Positions 17,715 to 26,250 of a stretch of 64,000 nucleotides of DNA are shown here, one piece after another. Where the stretch lies: NCBI RefSeq assembly GCF_900120375.1, contig NZ_LT635480.1, positions 1,556,840 through 1,620,839 of the forward strand. The letters run 5' to 3'. The position numbers and the translations under genes were made by a program. This DNA comes from Ndongobacter massiliensis (GTDB lineage: Bacteria; Bacillota; Clostridia; Tissierellales; Peptoniphilaceae). The notes beneath the pieces were generated by a model, which saw nothing but the letters and a program-made list of their open reading frames with translations, was not told where the DNA came from and did not search any database. The first letter of the stretch is position 1; the number at the start of each line of letters is the position of its first letter.

Positions 17715-20384
17715 TCAAACTCCTTTTTCCAGCGGAAAGGACAAGGTAACTTTGAATAAATCGCCGTCTATGGCAATATCCAGCGTTCCGTGCATCAAAC
17801 GCGTCAAGCTCTCCGCGATCGAAAGTCCCAGCCCGCTTCCGACTTTCGTGCGCGCCTCATCGCCGCGCTTAAAGCGTTCCAGCAAGCGTTGGGCGTCAAT
17901 GTGCAACGCTTCCTCGGATGTATTGCGCACCGTCACCACGCCATTCTCCGGGTTTTCTTCCACATCCAAATACACGCGCGTCCCGGGCATGGCATATTTT
18001 TGCGCATTGTTCAGTACATTATCCAAAACCCGGTACAGATGGCGTCCATCAGCGCGAATCAGAATATGCCGCGGCGGAATCGCGACCCGCAATTCGAGCT
18101 GCCGGTCCTGCCATTTGTCCTCGTATTCACCGATCACCTGCAGCAATAATTCATTCAGATCAATCACATCTGCCCGGACATCCAGCGCTCCGGAGCTCGC
18201 TCGAGAAGCCTCGATCAGATCGTCCATCAGCTGCCGCAGGCGCTGTGCTTTTTGATCCAAAACGGCAATATATTCCCGCGCCTTCTCATTCTCGATCGTC
18301 TCTCGCTGCAGCAAGTTGATATAACTGATAATGGACGTCAGCGGCGTGCGCAGATCATGCGAAACATTGGTAATTAAATCTGTCTGCATGCGTTCATTTT
18401 TTACGCTCGCGCGCACTGCCCGATCGACGCCGAGCTCAATCTGTGCCAATTCTTCCGCCAGCTTGCGATTTTGCGGCAAATAGCGCGGCAACCCGCTGTC
18501 GTCCGGCTCCGTCACCGGGGCGCGTTCGCCCTGTGCGATTTTACTGGCGCGTCGGAAAAGACTCTCTTTTTCTTCCTGATCGCGCAACGCAAAGTAGAGA
18601 AATCCGGCATCAACCAAGAAGAAGAATAACCATCTTCTGGACAATTCCAATAAGCAAAGGAACTGCAGAAAAAAGAACCCGCATAGAACCAATACCAAAC
18701 TCCATGTCCGCTTGGGGCGACTTTTTCCGCCGGAAAAAAGATTGCCGATCGTCTCAAAGAGATATTGCAAGACACTGCCCTGATAAAAACGCTTCGCCTT
18801 CCACTTGCGCACCAGTGCGGAAAGCAGGTAAAGTCCGATCAATTCCGGCAAAATCATCAGGAAAGACAAGACCGTCCCGCGCCAATCCCATAGAGCCATC
18901 GGTGCCGATGCACTTTCCCATACGCCACTGGAAAACCCGAAGAAATCCCATAAACTCAGAAAATAGAAAATCGTGCCTACGCAAAACAGCGCGCTTGCCA
19001 CCAGATATGCTTCGACCGGGACTTTCGCTTCCATCCGTGTCCAAAAGCCCTTGCGCACGGGGGTGCGCATCAGGAAAAACACCAATGATACGATCCAAAG
19101 TACGGCACCGATTCCAAAGATTGCCGTGGCACGCCAGAAATTCGGCTGCGCCTCCTCATAGTCCAGTTTTGCAACGGAAATCCTGTCTTTTTCATTCAAG
19201 CGCAAATCTAAACGCATCGTAAGCGAAATCCCCGACAGGGGAGCGTCCAGGTACAGCGGCGATTGTGCAAAGGCATGTCGAAACTCCCGGCTCCACTTCC
19301 CATCTCCGACATCCAGCGTCGAAACGTAAGGGCGATCCGATAACGTAAACTGGCCTTCTAAGGGCGCGCTGAAATCCGCATCCCGGAAGCGCGCATCGGC
19401 GGCATTGGTGTACTCATTCCCGCTGCGCGCATAGGAAATGCGAAAGGCCAAGTTGCTTTTCTCCGGTGCAAAGGTGCGCTGTGCCTGTTGCAGCTTTCCC
19501 TCTTCCTTAAAAGCAGCAAGCGCCTGAAAGATCTCCTCCGGGTCGTTTCCCGTTTCCATCAAAAAAGCCCAAATATCTGTGCCGTCCACCGACGTTGGAA
19601 TCTCCTGTACCACGGGCAAAAATATCTCTTCCAGGGCTTGGGGGTGATTCTCCCGGTTTACCGGGCGCCAATACTCGTTTTTGGACCGGGTCGTCTCCAC
19701 GTCCTCTTCCTGCTGTTCGGGGAAGACATACCGATATGCATCCTGCTCCGGCACCCATTGCCGCGTGATGCGCACCGTGCGATACCGTATCGGATTCTTC
19801 TGCCACGCTTCCAGATCCGCTTTTCGAAATAGGGGAAATGTTCGGCTGCGTGCCTCTTCTTCGCCACGCCAAGCGCCCCGCTCTTCGCCCCATGCCGATA
19901 AATACCGCTGGGCAATCACGGCGGCTTCCTTGTCGTCCGGATTTTGACTCATGTCGGCAAAATACTCCACGACATAATTCCAGGGCATATTTATGACCGC
20001 CGGGCAAAGTGCTGCTTTTGCAGGAATCTTATCGTACCACTGCATGGCTTCTACCTGCAGGCTATCTTCCAAGACGGAAGCGCTTTCATCCCGAAACGCG
20101 CATGCCCATTCCCCCGACGCATAAAAGGAAGTATTCGGGGCGCTCGGTGAACTCTTCCAGCTGCTGACCACCATATTCAATAGACCAATAAAAATGAGCA
20201 CAATGGATACCAACTGTACCGTCAGCGGAAGCCCTGTAAACCGGCGAACGGAATCTTTTTTTGGTGTTTCCGGCATGGTGGAATCTGAGCCTATCCCGTT
20301 TTGCGGTACTTTTTCTTCCTGCCGGCTCTTTTTTTCAGCCGTTTCCTGTTCCTGTTGTTTCTCTTTTTTATCTGTCTTCTCCAT
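17715..20384 (-). CDS. Large membrane sensor histidine kinase
   Basis: 889 residues. A charged cytoplasmic N-terminus (1-48) precedes a first membrane segment (about 51-71), an extracytoplasmic region of about 350 residues with no family I recognise, then about five more hydrophobic segments (roughly 430-640). The kinase core has the phospho-acceptor NVSHDLRTPLTS (His676), an N-box around NVLNNAQKYA, and a G-box KVGSGLGLSIAE. The start overlaps the response regulator by 17 bp and has GGGAGGAAG before it. No HAMP or PAS domain is obvious. The signal is unknown. Confidence 0.92.
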   Translation of the reverse strand: MEKTDKKEKQQEQETAEKKSRQEEKVPQNGIGSDSTMPETPKKDSVRRFTGLPLTVQLVSIVLIFIGLLNMVVSSWKSSPSAPNTSFYASGEWACAFRDESASVLEDSLQVEAMQWYDKIPAKAALCPAVINMPWNYVVEYFADMSQNPDDKEAAVIAQRYLSAWGEERGAWRGEEEARSRTFPLFRKADLEAWQKNPIRYRTVRITRQWVPEQDAYRYVFPEQQEEDVETTRSKNEYWRPVNRENHPQALEEIFLPVVQEIPTSVDGTDIWAFLMETGNDPEEIFQALAAFKEEGKLQQAQRTFAPEKSNLAFRISYARSGNEYTNAADARFRDADFSAPLEGQFTLSDRPYVSTLDVGDGKWSREFRHAFAQSPLYLDAPLSGISLTMRLDLRLNEKDRISVAKLDYEEAQPNFWRATAIFGIGAVLWIVSLVFFLMRTPVRKGFWTRMEAKVPVEAYLVASALFCVGTIFYFLSLWDFFGFSSGVWESASAPMALWDWRGTVLSFLMILPELIGLYLLSALVRKWKAKRFYQGSVLQYLFETIGNLFSGGKSRPKRTWSLVLVLCGFFFLQFLCLLELSRRWLFFFLVDAGFLYFALRDQEEKESLFRRASKIAQGERAPVTEPDDSGLPRYLPQNRKLAEELAQIELGVDRAVRASVKNERMQTDLITNVSHDLRTPLTSIISYINLLQRETIENEKAREYIAVLDQKAQRLRQLMDDLIEASRASSGALDVRADVIDLNELLLQVIGEYEDKWQDRQLELRVAIPPRHILIRADGRHLYRVLDNVLNNAQKYAMPGTRVYLDVEENPENGVVTVRNTSEEALHIDAQRLLERFKRGDEARTKVGSGLGLSIAESLTRLMHGTLDIAIDGDLFKVTLSFPLEKGV

Positions 20385-21084
20385 TGCTTCCTCCCTTCGG
20401 ATCCAATTTGTAGCCGATGCCCCACACGACTTTCACGTAGCGCGGGTCTTTCGGATCAATTTCAATTTTTTCCCGGATATGACGAATGTGTACCGCCACC
20501 GTATTTGCCATGCCGAGCGCCTCTTCTTCCCACACGCGCTCATAGATTTCTTCGCTGCTGAAAATGCGCCCCGGGTTCTGCATAAGAAGTTGAAGGATTT
20601 TATACTCGATTTTCGTCAACGAAAGCAGCTCCCCATCTAAAAAGAAAGCGCGTTTTTCTTCATCAAAAGCCAATCCCCCCGCGCGCAGCAATCCTTCCTG
20701 CGCAGATAAATTGTCATACTCCGTATAACGACGCAATTGACTTTTCACGCGGGCGACCAGTTCCAGGGGATTAAAGGGCTTGGACACATAATCGTCCGCG
20801 CCGAGCGAAAGCCCTAAAATTTTGTCCGCATCTTGCGTTTTCGCGGACAGCACAATAATGGGAATGGATTTCGTTTGACGAATTTTTCGCAGGGCAGTCA
20901 ACCCGTCCAATTTCGGCATCATGACATCCAGCAGAAGCAGATGAACCGGCATTTCTTCCAAAATGCGCAGCGCCTGTTCTCCGTCATACGCTTTGCTTAC
21001 CGCATAACCCTCTTCTTCCAAAAAAATTCGTATCGCCTCGACGATGTCGCGATCATCGTCACAGACCAAAATCCGTTGCTGCAT
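20368..21084 (-). CDS. OmpR/PhoB-family response regulator
   Basis: 238 residues: receiver domain with acidic pocket DDD (9-11), phospho-acceptor Asp53 in LLLLDVMMPKLDG, conserved Lys in VSKPFNPLEL, and a C-terminal winged-helix DNA-binding domain (about 135-230). It pairs with the overlapping histidine kinase. A strong AGGAGGG precedes the ATG. Confidence 0.95.
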   Translation of the reverse strand: MQQRILVCDDDRDIVEAIRIFLEEEGYAVSKAYDGEQALRILEEMPVHLLLLDVMMPKLDGLTALRKIRQTKSIPIIVLSAKTQDADKILGLSLGADDYVSKPFNPLELVARVKSQLRRYTEYDNLSAQEGLLRAGGLAFDEEKRAFFLDGELLSLTKIEYKILQLLMQNPGRIFSSEEIYERVWEEEALGMANTVAVHIRHIREKIEIDPKDPRYVKVVWGIGYKLDPKGGSNGEDR

Positions 21085-21213
21085 GACTCCCTCCTGCGTC
21101 CCTTGAAACCGGTTCTCTTTCTGACAGTTTCATTGTAGAGGATATTTTCAAAGAAAGAATAAAGAGATTCTTAAGATTTTCTTATATTTTGCATCGCCAT
21201 GCCCCACAAAGGG

Positions 21214-21249
21214 CAAAAAAACCGCCTCTTGCCAAAGGCAAAAGGCGGT
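21214..21249 (-). terminator. Terminator of the lipoprotein gene
   Basis: Minus-strand stem ACCGCCTTTTGCC/GGCAAGAGGCGGT, then a run of T. Lies 16 nt after the lipoprotein stop. Confidence 0.85.
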
Positions 21250-21264
21250 CGGTCTTTCGATTTT

Positions 21265-22182
21265 TTACTCGTCTGCTTGCATCTGCAGCCCGACGAGATT
21301 TCCTTCTAAATCATATAAGAAAGTGTATACCAAATTCCATTGCTCATATTCGCCGTACATATACACTTCAATGATCCGGTCCCCGGCAAAGGGCAAAAAC
21401 CTTTCTTCCGGCAGACGTTCGCGTACGTAAACATCCGTCAGTTCAAAGCTCTTCTCCGCACCTCCCTGCTCCAACAACGCTGTCAGATCTTCAAAGAGAG
21501 AGCGACGCTGTTCTTCACTGCCGATTGTTTCCCCGGTCATCTTGAGGAAAGCCTCTTCATCCTTTTTGATCAGCACTTCATGGACTTCCTTCGACGTCTC
21601 AATTTCCGCCGCATACTCCTTTTGATTTGCTTCCTGATCCTGATACAGCTGCACATAGAAAGAAACAAGGCGGTCATCCGCACCTCTTGCCAACTGTGCA
21701 ACGAGTTGCTCTTTGCTGCCAATGACATAGGCGGTGTAGAGTGTCACGTCATTTCCTTCGTCCTGTGCGGTCTCCTTCTCCGCTCCTTGCAACATCTGCG
21801 GTTCGCCCGCCAGCACAAAGGGGGATAGCGCAGACTCTAAAGCCGACGGACCGCCCTGCTCAATCTCCTCCTTCGCGGATCCGCCTAAAATTCCTTTAAC
21901 TTCTTCCGGTTCGCCCTTGAATAAAGTCAGCAAAGTCTGAGACATCCACTCTTTTTCTTCCTCTGTCACCGATCCGTCAAAACCGTCCCCATAGGAAAAT
22001 GACTGTGACGTCTCTTTCTTGCTCTCCGACGAAACACTAACACTTGACGACTCTTGCGACGATGCTTCTACGGATTCGGATGAAACCTCTGCTTTTTCAC
22101 TGCTCTCCTTTGGGGTGGAACCGCCGCAGGCAGTCAGAAACACCGTCAATGCCAAAACCCCCGTATATGCCAAACGCTTCAT
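21265..22182 (-). CDS. Putative lipoprotein of unknown function
   Basis: 305 residues with a lipoprotein signal ending LTAC (Cys19), then a Ser/Glu-rich linker to about residue 65, and a folded acidic region with repeated alternation of charged helices. It may contain two related halves of about 110 residues (ETSKEVHEV and EEKEWMSQ regions both precede TL-ALL-type segments), reminiscent of small extracytoplasmic solute or stress domains, but I cannot name a family. AAGGAGG precedes the ATG. Transcribed alone, upstream of and parallel to the two-component operon, so it could be a target or sensor partner of that system; that is inference. Confidence 0.75.
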   Translation of the reverse strand: MKRLAYTGVLALTVFLTACGGSTPKESSEKAEVSSESVEASSQESSSVSVSSESKKETSQSFSYGDGFDGSVTEEEKEWMSQTLLTLFKGEPEEVKGILGGSAKEEIEQGGPSALESALSPFVLAGEPQMLQGAEKETAQDEGNDVTLYTAYVIGSKEQLVAQLARGADDRLVSFYVQLYQDQEANQKEYAAEIETSKEVHEVLIKKDEEAFLKMTGETIGSEEQRRSLFEDLTALLEQGGAEKSFELTDVYVRERLPEERFLPFAGDRIIEVYMYGEYEQWNLVYTFLYDLEGNLVGLQMQADE

Positions 22183-22316
22183 AGAACCTCCTTGTTTTTC
22201 TCTTTCTTATGAAAATATTTTACTCCAAATTTTAACCGGTATCCTTTGGTTTCAAAAAATTTTACAGAGTTTTTACATCAGATGGCACCCCCGCGCCCGG
22301 AATCTGAAAATGCGGT

Positions 22317-22345
22317 TTGCGATTGGCCAACCTTTCGCGTATAAT
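22317..22345 (+). promoter_or_regulatory. Promoter for the mgtE pair
   Basis: TTGCGA (22317-22322), 17-nt spacer, TATAAT (22340-22345). It gives a 5' leader of about 225 nt before the first mgtE. Confidence 0.65.
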
Positions 22346-22351
22346 CACAAG

Positions 22352-22576
22352 GGGCGGATGTCTGCCCATGGTTTGCTTTTTGTTTGATCGCGCAAACCCG
22401 ACAAGAAATTTATAAAGGAGAGACAGTATGGAAAGCCAAAGTCAAACGGAATACCGAAGTTGCCCGCAAATGCCGACTGTCTCACCGAAGACTTCTTTCT
22501 TATATAAGTAGTTTGGTATAAGCAGCATTTGTTTTGCACTCCCTTTTTCGTTTGCGGCTCCATTCGGAGGTGCAAC
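22352..22576 (+). promoter_or_regulatory. Structured leader of mgtE
   Basis: Begins with a hairpin (GGGCGGA/TCTGCCC, about 22352-22369) followed by a T-rich stretch, then a small ORF. A possible long-range pairing joins CAAATGC (within the small ORF, about 22469) and GCATTTG (about 22525). The conserved M-box magnesium riboswitch core is not visible. A magnesium-responsive leader is suspected from position only. Confidence 0.35.
22428..22511 (+). CDS. Possible 27-residue leader peptide before mgtE
   Basis: ATG at 22428 with an excellent AAAGGAGAG ribosome-binding site 6-9 nt upstream; 27 codons ending in TAG at 22511, 65 nt before mgtE. The peptide is polar, with three prolines and four of its first six residues Ser, Gln or Glu. 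In enterobacteria, Pro-rich leader ORFs control Mg2+ transporter genes (mgtL); here the resemblance is of arrangement only. Confidence 0.45.
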   Translation: MESQSQTEYRSCPQMPTVSPKTSFLYK

Positions 22577-23947
22577 ATGCAAGAAATAACAAACCGTTCC
22601 ACAGCGGAAGCGGTGCTGTCTTCTGTTCGCGAGGCAATTGAAGCGCGCAATGTTCTTCAGGTGCGTGAACAGGTGGAGCACCTGCACGCAGCCGATGCGG
22701 CGGAACTCATGGAACTGCTGAACAGTGAAGAATGCATGGTCCTGTTTCGTTTTTTACAAAAGGATTATGCGGCGGAGCTTTTTTCTTTCTTAAGTATTGA
22801 ACAACAAAAGGCGTTGATTCGCGGTTTTAATGACGAAGAGTTGTTGGAACTGGTAGACCGCCTGTTTATTGACGATGCGACGGACTTGTTGGAAGAATTG
22901 CCGGCAAATGCCGTGCGGCGCATTCTGTCCGGCTCCTCGCAGGTCAAGCGCACGACGCTCAATCGCTACCTGCGCTTTCCCGAAGATTCCGCCGGCAGCG
23001 CGATGAGTGAGGAATTTATTCGCCTGCAGCCGGAAATGACCGTCGCCCATGCGATCCGCAAAATTCGGAATCATCGAAAAAAATTAGCTTCCACATCGGT
23101 ACTTTACGTAACGGAAAACGACCAAAAATTAGTGGGCGTCCTGTCCATTCGCGAACTCCTGCAGGCAAAGGACGAAACCACCGTCGGCGAAATTATGCAT
23201 GACCAGGTTGTCTACGTCCTAACGACCACCGACCGCGAAGAGGCGCTAGCGCTCATTCGTAAATACGACTTTCTCGCGCTGCCGGTGACCGACCGCGAAG
23301 AACGGCTCGTCGGCGTCATTACGATTGACGACGCATTGGATATTTCGGATGAAGAGGCGACAGAGGACTTCGAAAAAATGGCGGCCATGCATCCGTCGGA
23401 ACGTCCGTATTTTGAATCCGGCGTCGTGGAACAGGCAAAAAGTCGTTTGCCCTGGCTGTTTATTCTAATGATTTCCGGCATGCTCACCGGTTTTATTTTA
23501 GAGGGTTTTGAAGATGCCTTTAAAGTTATGCCTATTCTCGTCACCTTTATTCCAATGTTGACGGACACCGGCGGGAATGCCGGTTCGCAAAGCAGCACCA
23601 TGATTATTCGCGGTCTGGCGTTGGGCGAAATCAAAGTACACCAGTTACCGCAAGTCATCTGGAAAGAGCTGCGCATCTCCGTTCTCGTCGGCATCGGTTT
23701 GGCGATTGTCTGCATGATTCGCGTCCTACTCATAAATCCCGATCAATATGGCGTTGCACTTGCCGTCTCCTCCGCGGTTTTTTTCATCGTGATGATCTCG
23801 AAAATGATTGGCGGTGCGTTGCCGCTTCTGGCAAAAAAAATCGGCTTGGATCCCGCACTGATGGCGGCGCCGCTCATTACCACGCTCGTCGATGCGGCGG
23901 GCCTTCTCATTTTCTTCAGCTTAGCGGAACTGATTCTCGGGCTGTAG
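22577..23947 (+). CDS. mgtE: Magnesium transporter MgtE (copy 1)
   Basis: 456-residue Mg2+ channel: N-terminal MgtE_N superhelical domain (about 15-120), paired CBS domains (about 125-250) that close the pore when Mg2+ is bound, and five C-terminal membrane helices with the pore signature TDTGGNAGSQSSTMIIRGLA. A start at 22577 is used because CGGAGG lies 7 nt upstream; the longer reading has no such site. Followed after 25 nt by a close paralogue. Confidence 0.95.
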   Translation: MQEITNRSTAEAVLSSVREAIEARNVLQVREQVEHLHAADAAELMELLNSEECMVLFRFLQKDYAAELFSFLSIEQQKALIRGFNDEELLELVDRLFIDDATDLLEELPANAVRRILSGSSQVKRTTLNRYLRFPEDSAGSAMSEEFIRLQPEMTVAHAIRKIRNHRKKLASTSVLYVTENDQKLVGVLSIRELLQAKDETTVGEIMHDQVVYVLTTTDREEALALIRKYDFLALPVTDREERLVGVITIDDALDISDEEATEDFEKMAAMHPSERPYFESGVVEQAKSRLPWLFILMISGMLTGFILEGFEDAFKVMPILVTFIPMLTDTGGNAGSQSSTMIIRGLALGEIKVHQLPQVIWKELRISVLVGIGLAIVCMIRVLLINPDQYGVALAVSSAVFFIVMISKMIGGALPLLAKKIGLDPALMAAPLITTLVDAAGLLIFFSLAELILGL

Positions 23948-23972
23948 CCCGCGCAACCGGAAAGGAGCCCTC

Positions 23973-25340
23973 ATGAATGAAATGATCCGGGAAAATATGG
24001 ATCCCTCTCTGGACAGGCTGCGGGAAGCTTTGGCGAGTCGCAACGTGAAACAGGTGCGCGCGCTGATCGATGCGCGGCATCCCGCCGACATGGCGGATTG
24101 GATGGAATCGTTAAATGCACAGGAATCGCTTGCGCTTTTTCGCTTTCTGCCCAAAGATACGGCAGCGGAATTCTTCGCTTTTCTGACGATTCCGGAACAA
24201 AAGGCACTGATCGCAGATTTTAACGATGAAGAACTGGTCCGGCTCGTCGATGATCTTTATGTGGACGATGCGGTCGATCTGCTGGAAGAATTGCCCGCGA
24301 ATGCCGTGCGCAGCATCCTAGACAATGCGCCGGCGACAAAGCGTTCCATCCTCAATCGCTATCTGCTCTACCCCGAAGAATCCGCCGCCGCGGCGATGAG
24401 TGAAGAATTCGTTCGTTTGCAACCGGAAATGACGGTAAAAGAAGCGATTGAAAAATTGCGCCATAATCGCAAAAAATTGGCCTCTACGTCCATCCTTTAT
24501 GTGACCGACCGCGGGCGGCGGCTTTGCGGTGTACTTTCCATTCGGGAATTGCTGCAGGCGCGCGATGAAAAACGCATCGAAGAAATCATGCGAACGCATG
24601 TAATCAGTGCAACGACGACCGACGATCAGGAAGACGCCTTGGATCTCATCCGCAAATACTCGCTGCTTGCCTTGCCCATTCTCGACCTTGAAGGACGTCT
24701 GGTCGGCGTGCTCACCGTCGACGACGCTCTGGATATCTCCGATGAAGAGGCAACGGAAGATTTCGAGATTATGGCCGCTATTACGCCCTCCGAAAAAACG
24801 TATTTTGAATCTTCCGTGCTTGAACAATCGAAAAACCGACTGCCCTGGCTGTTTGTTCTCCTGCTTTCCGGCATGGTCACGGGCTTTATCTTGGGCGGCT
24901 TTCAGGACGCCTTCCAAGCAAACGGCCTGCTTGTCACCTTTATCCCCATGCTGACCGGCGCGGGCGGAAATGCCGGTTCGCAGAGCAGTACTATGATCAT
25001 TCGTGGCCTTGCCATGGGGGAAATTAAAGTCAATGAATTGCTGAAAGTCCTGTGGAAAGAACTGCGTATCTCGCTTCTCGTCGGCGCCGGGCTGGCGCTG
25101 GTCTGCCTGCTGCGCGTGATGCTCCTGAACCCCGATCAAACCGGAACCGCTCTCGTCGTCTCTCTCGCCGTCTTTTTTATCGTCATCTTGGCGAAACTCT
25201 GCGGCGGTCTTTTGCCCGTTCTGGCAAAACGCATCGGCTTGGACCCGGCGCTTATGGCGGCGCCGCTGATTACGACGGTGGTTGACGCTCTGGGGCTTTT
25301 GATTTATTTTTCTCTGGCAACGGTAATCTTAAAGATTTAA
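23973..25340 (+). CDS. mgtE: Magnesium transporter MgtE (copy 2)
   Basis: 455 residues, with the same domain plan and the pore signature TGAGGNAGSQSSTMIIRGLA. It aligns to copy 1 along its whole length with long identical blocks (for example PKDTAAEF/QKDYAAEL, LYVDDAVDLLEELPANAVR), so this is a tandem duplication. AAAGGAG precedes the ATG. Both copies keep the CBS pair; divergence is mostly in the N-terminal domain and helix ends. They may form homo- or heterodimers; sequence does not decide. Confidence 0.95.
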   Translation: MNEMIRENMDPSLDRLREALASRNVKQVRALIDARHPADMADWMESLNAQESLALFRFLPKDTAAEFFAFLTIPEQKALIADFNDEELVRLVDDLYVDDAVDLLEELPANAVRSILDNAPATKRSILNRYLLYPEESAAAAMSEEFVRLQPEMTVKEAIEKLRHNRKKLASTSILYVTDRGRRLCGVLSIRELLQARDEKRIEEIMRTHVISATTTDDQEDALDLIRKYSLLALPILDLEGRLVGVLTVDDALDISDEEATEDFEIMAAITPSEKTYFESSVLEQSKNRLPWLFVLLLSGMVTGFILGGFQDAFQANGLLVTFIPMLTGAGGNAGSQSSTMIIRGLAMGEIKVNELLKVLWKELRISLLVGAGLALVCLLRVMLLNPDQTGTALVVSLAVFFIVILAKLCGGLLPVLAKRIGLDPALMAAPLITTVVDALGLLIYFSLATVILKI

Positions 25341-25344
25341 CGAA

Positions 25345-25370
25345 AAAAGGAGCGCGTTTGCACTCCTTTT
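25345..25370. terminator. Terminator shared by mgtE copy 2 and the convergent gene
   Basis: AAAAGGAG ... CTCCTTTT stem with A/T flanks on both sides, between the mgtE stop and the convergent gene's stop at 25380. Confidence 0.8.
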
Positions 25371-25379
25371 GTGTCGAAA

Positions 25380-26150
25380 TCATCCTTCGAAAGAAGAAAT
25401 CCTTGACCCGCAATATTCGCACGCTGTCGGGGTTCCATCGACCGGAACGTCCTGCCATGCCCCGCAGTTTCGACACTGCACACGGCACATGCCCACCGCT
25501 TTTTCTTCAGACTGCTTCTCTACCACCCTTGGAAAATAGAGGCGCAGCGCTTGGGCGTCCACCTTGGCGTCCGGCCAATACCCCAGCGCCAACATCCGCA
25601 GAATATCCGCAATGACGGTGCGTAGCGCAAGCGGAAATTCCATTGCCAGCGTACGCAGATAGACTTCATCCTGCGTACCGACCAGAACGACGTAACGCGC
25701 ATAGCGATCCGCCAGATTGTCCAACTTTTTGGCGCGATAATGAAAGAAAAGTACAAAGCCGCCGGCAATCATCATGCTGCCCAGAAAAACAGATCCCACA
25801 TCAGAAGCAGTTTCCTCTTGCGTCGACGCAAAAAAGGCGAGCAACGCGGAAAGTGCAAGCCCGATCAGCAACGCATTGCGACGATAACGACGATAACGCT
25901 TTGCGTTCTCACGATAGGTCTTCGGCATATCGTAGGGCGCAGAAATCGACATTTCTGAATTAGTATAGCAATTTTGTAAAAGCCGGGCGTATTTCTCCGG
26001 CGGACAGTTTGGATAAATGCCTTTCTTTTTCAGAAAGTAATACAATCCGTAGCCGCCAAGAATAAAAGGCGCCAATGGCAACAGGAAAATCGATAAAAGG
26101 CATGCGCCGCAACAACCGTATTCGTCTTTGGACAGCATATTTTTCGCCAT
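25380..26150 (-). CDS. Membrane protein with C-terminal zinc ribbon
   Basis: Unrecognised 256-residue protein. A Cys-rich start (YGCCGACLL) runs into hydrophobic segment 1 (about 15-40). After a basic stretch (YRRYRRNA) there are two more segments (about 93-110 and 120-137). The C-terminus has CRNCG ... CEYCGS, a four-cysteine zinc ribbon. Placed convergent to mgtE and divergent from murT. Function unknown. Confidence 0.75.
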   Translation of the reverse strand: MAKNMLSKDEYGCCGACLLSIFLLPLAPFILGGYGLYYFLKKKGIYPNCPPEKYARLLQNCYTNSEMSISAPYDMPKTYRENAKRYRRYRRNALLIGLALSALLAFFASTQEETASDVGSVFLGSMMIAGGFVLFFHYRAKKLDNLADRYARYVVLVGTQDEVYLRTLAMEFPLALRTVIADILRMLALGYWPDAKVDAQALRLYFPRVVEKQSEEKAVGMCRVQCRNCGAWQDVPVDGTPTACEYCGSRISSFEG

Positions 26151-26203
26151 GTCGCGCCTCCCTTTCCATTTTCAGTATAACACAGCTATCCCACAACAGC
26201 AGT

Positions 26204-26231
26204 TTGCATCTTTTCCGCCATCAAGTACAAT
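26204..26231 (+). promoter_or_regulatory. murT-gatD promoter
   Basis: TTGCAT (26204-26209), 16-nt spacer, TACAAT (26226-26231). Because this -10 box overlaps an upstream in-frame ATG (26230), it supports the murT start at 26251. Confidence 0.65.
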
Positions 26232-26250
26232 GAAGCGTGGAGGAAAAAGA

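Noticed and set aside
22346-22576. M-box (ykoK) magnesium riboswitch before mgtE
   Set aside because: I did not find the conserved core elements; only a generic hairpin and a small ORF are seen.
24318-25139. Long open frame antisense to mgtE copy 2 (273 codons)
   Set aside because: Composition matches a shadow of the GC-rich coding strand, with no ribosome-binding site and no recognisable family.
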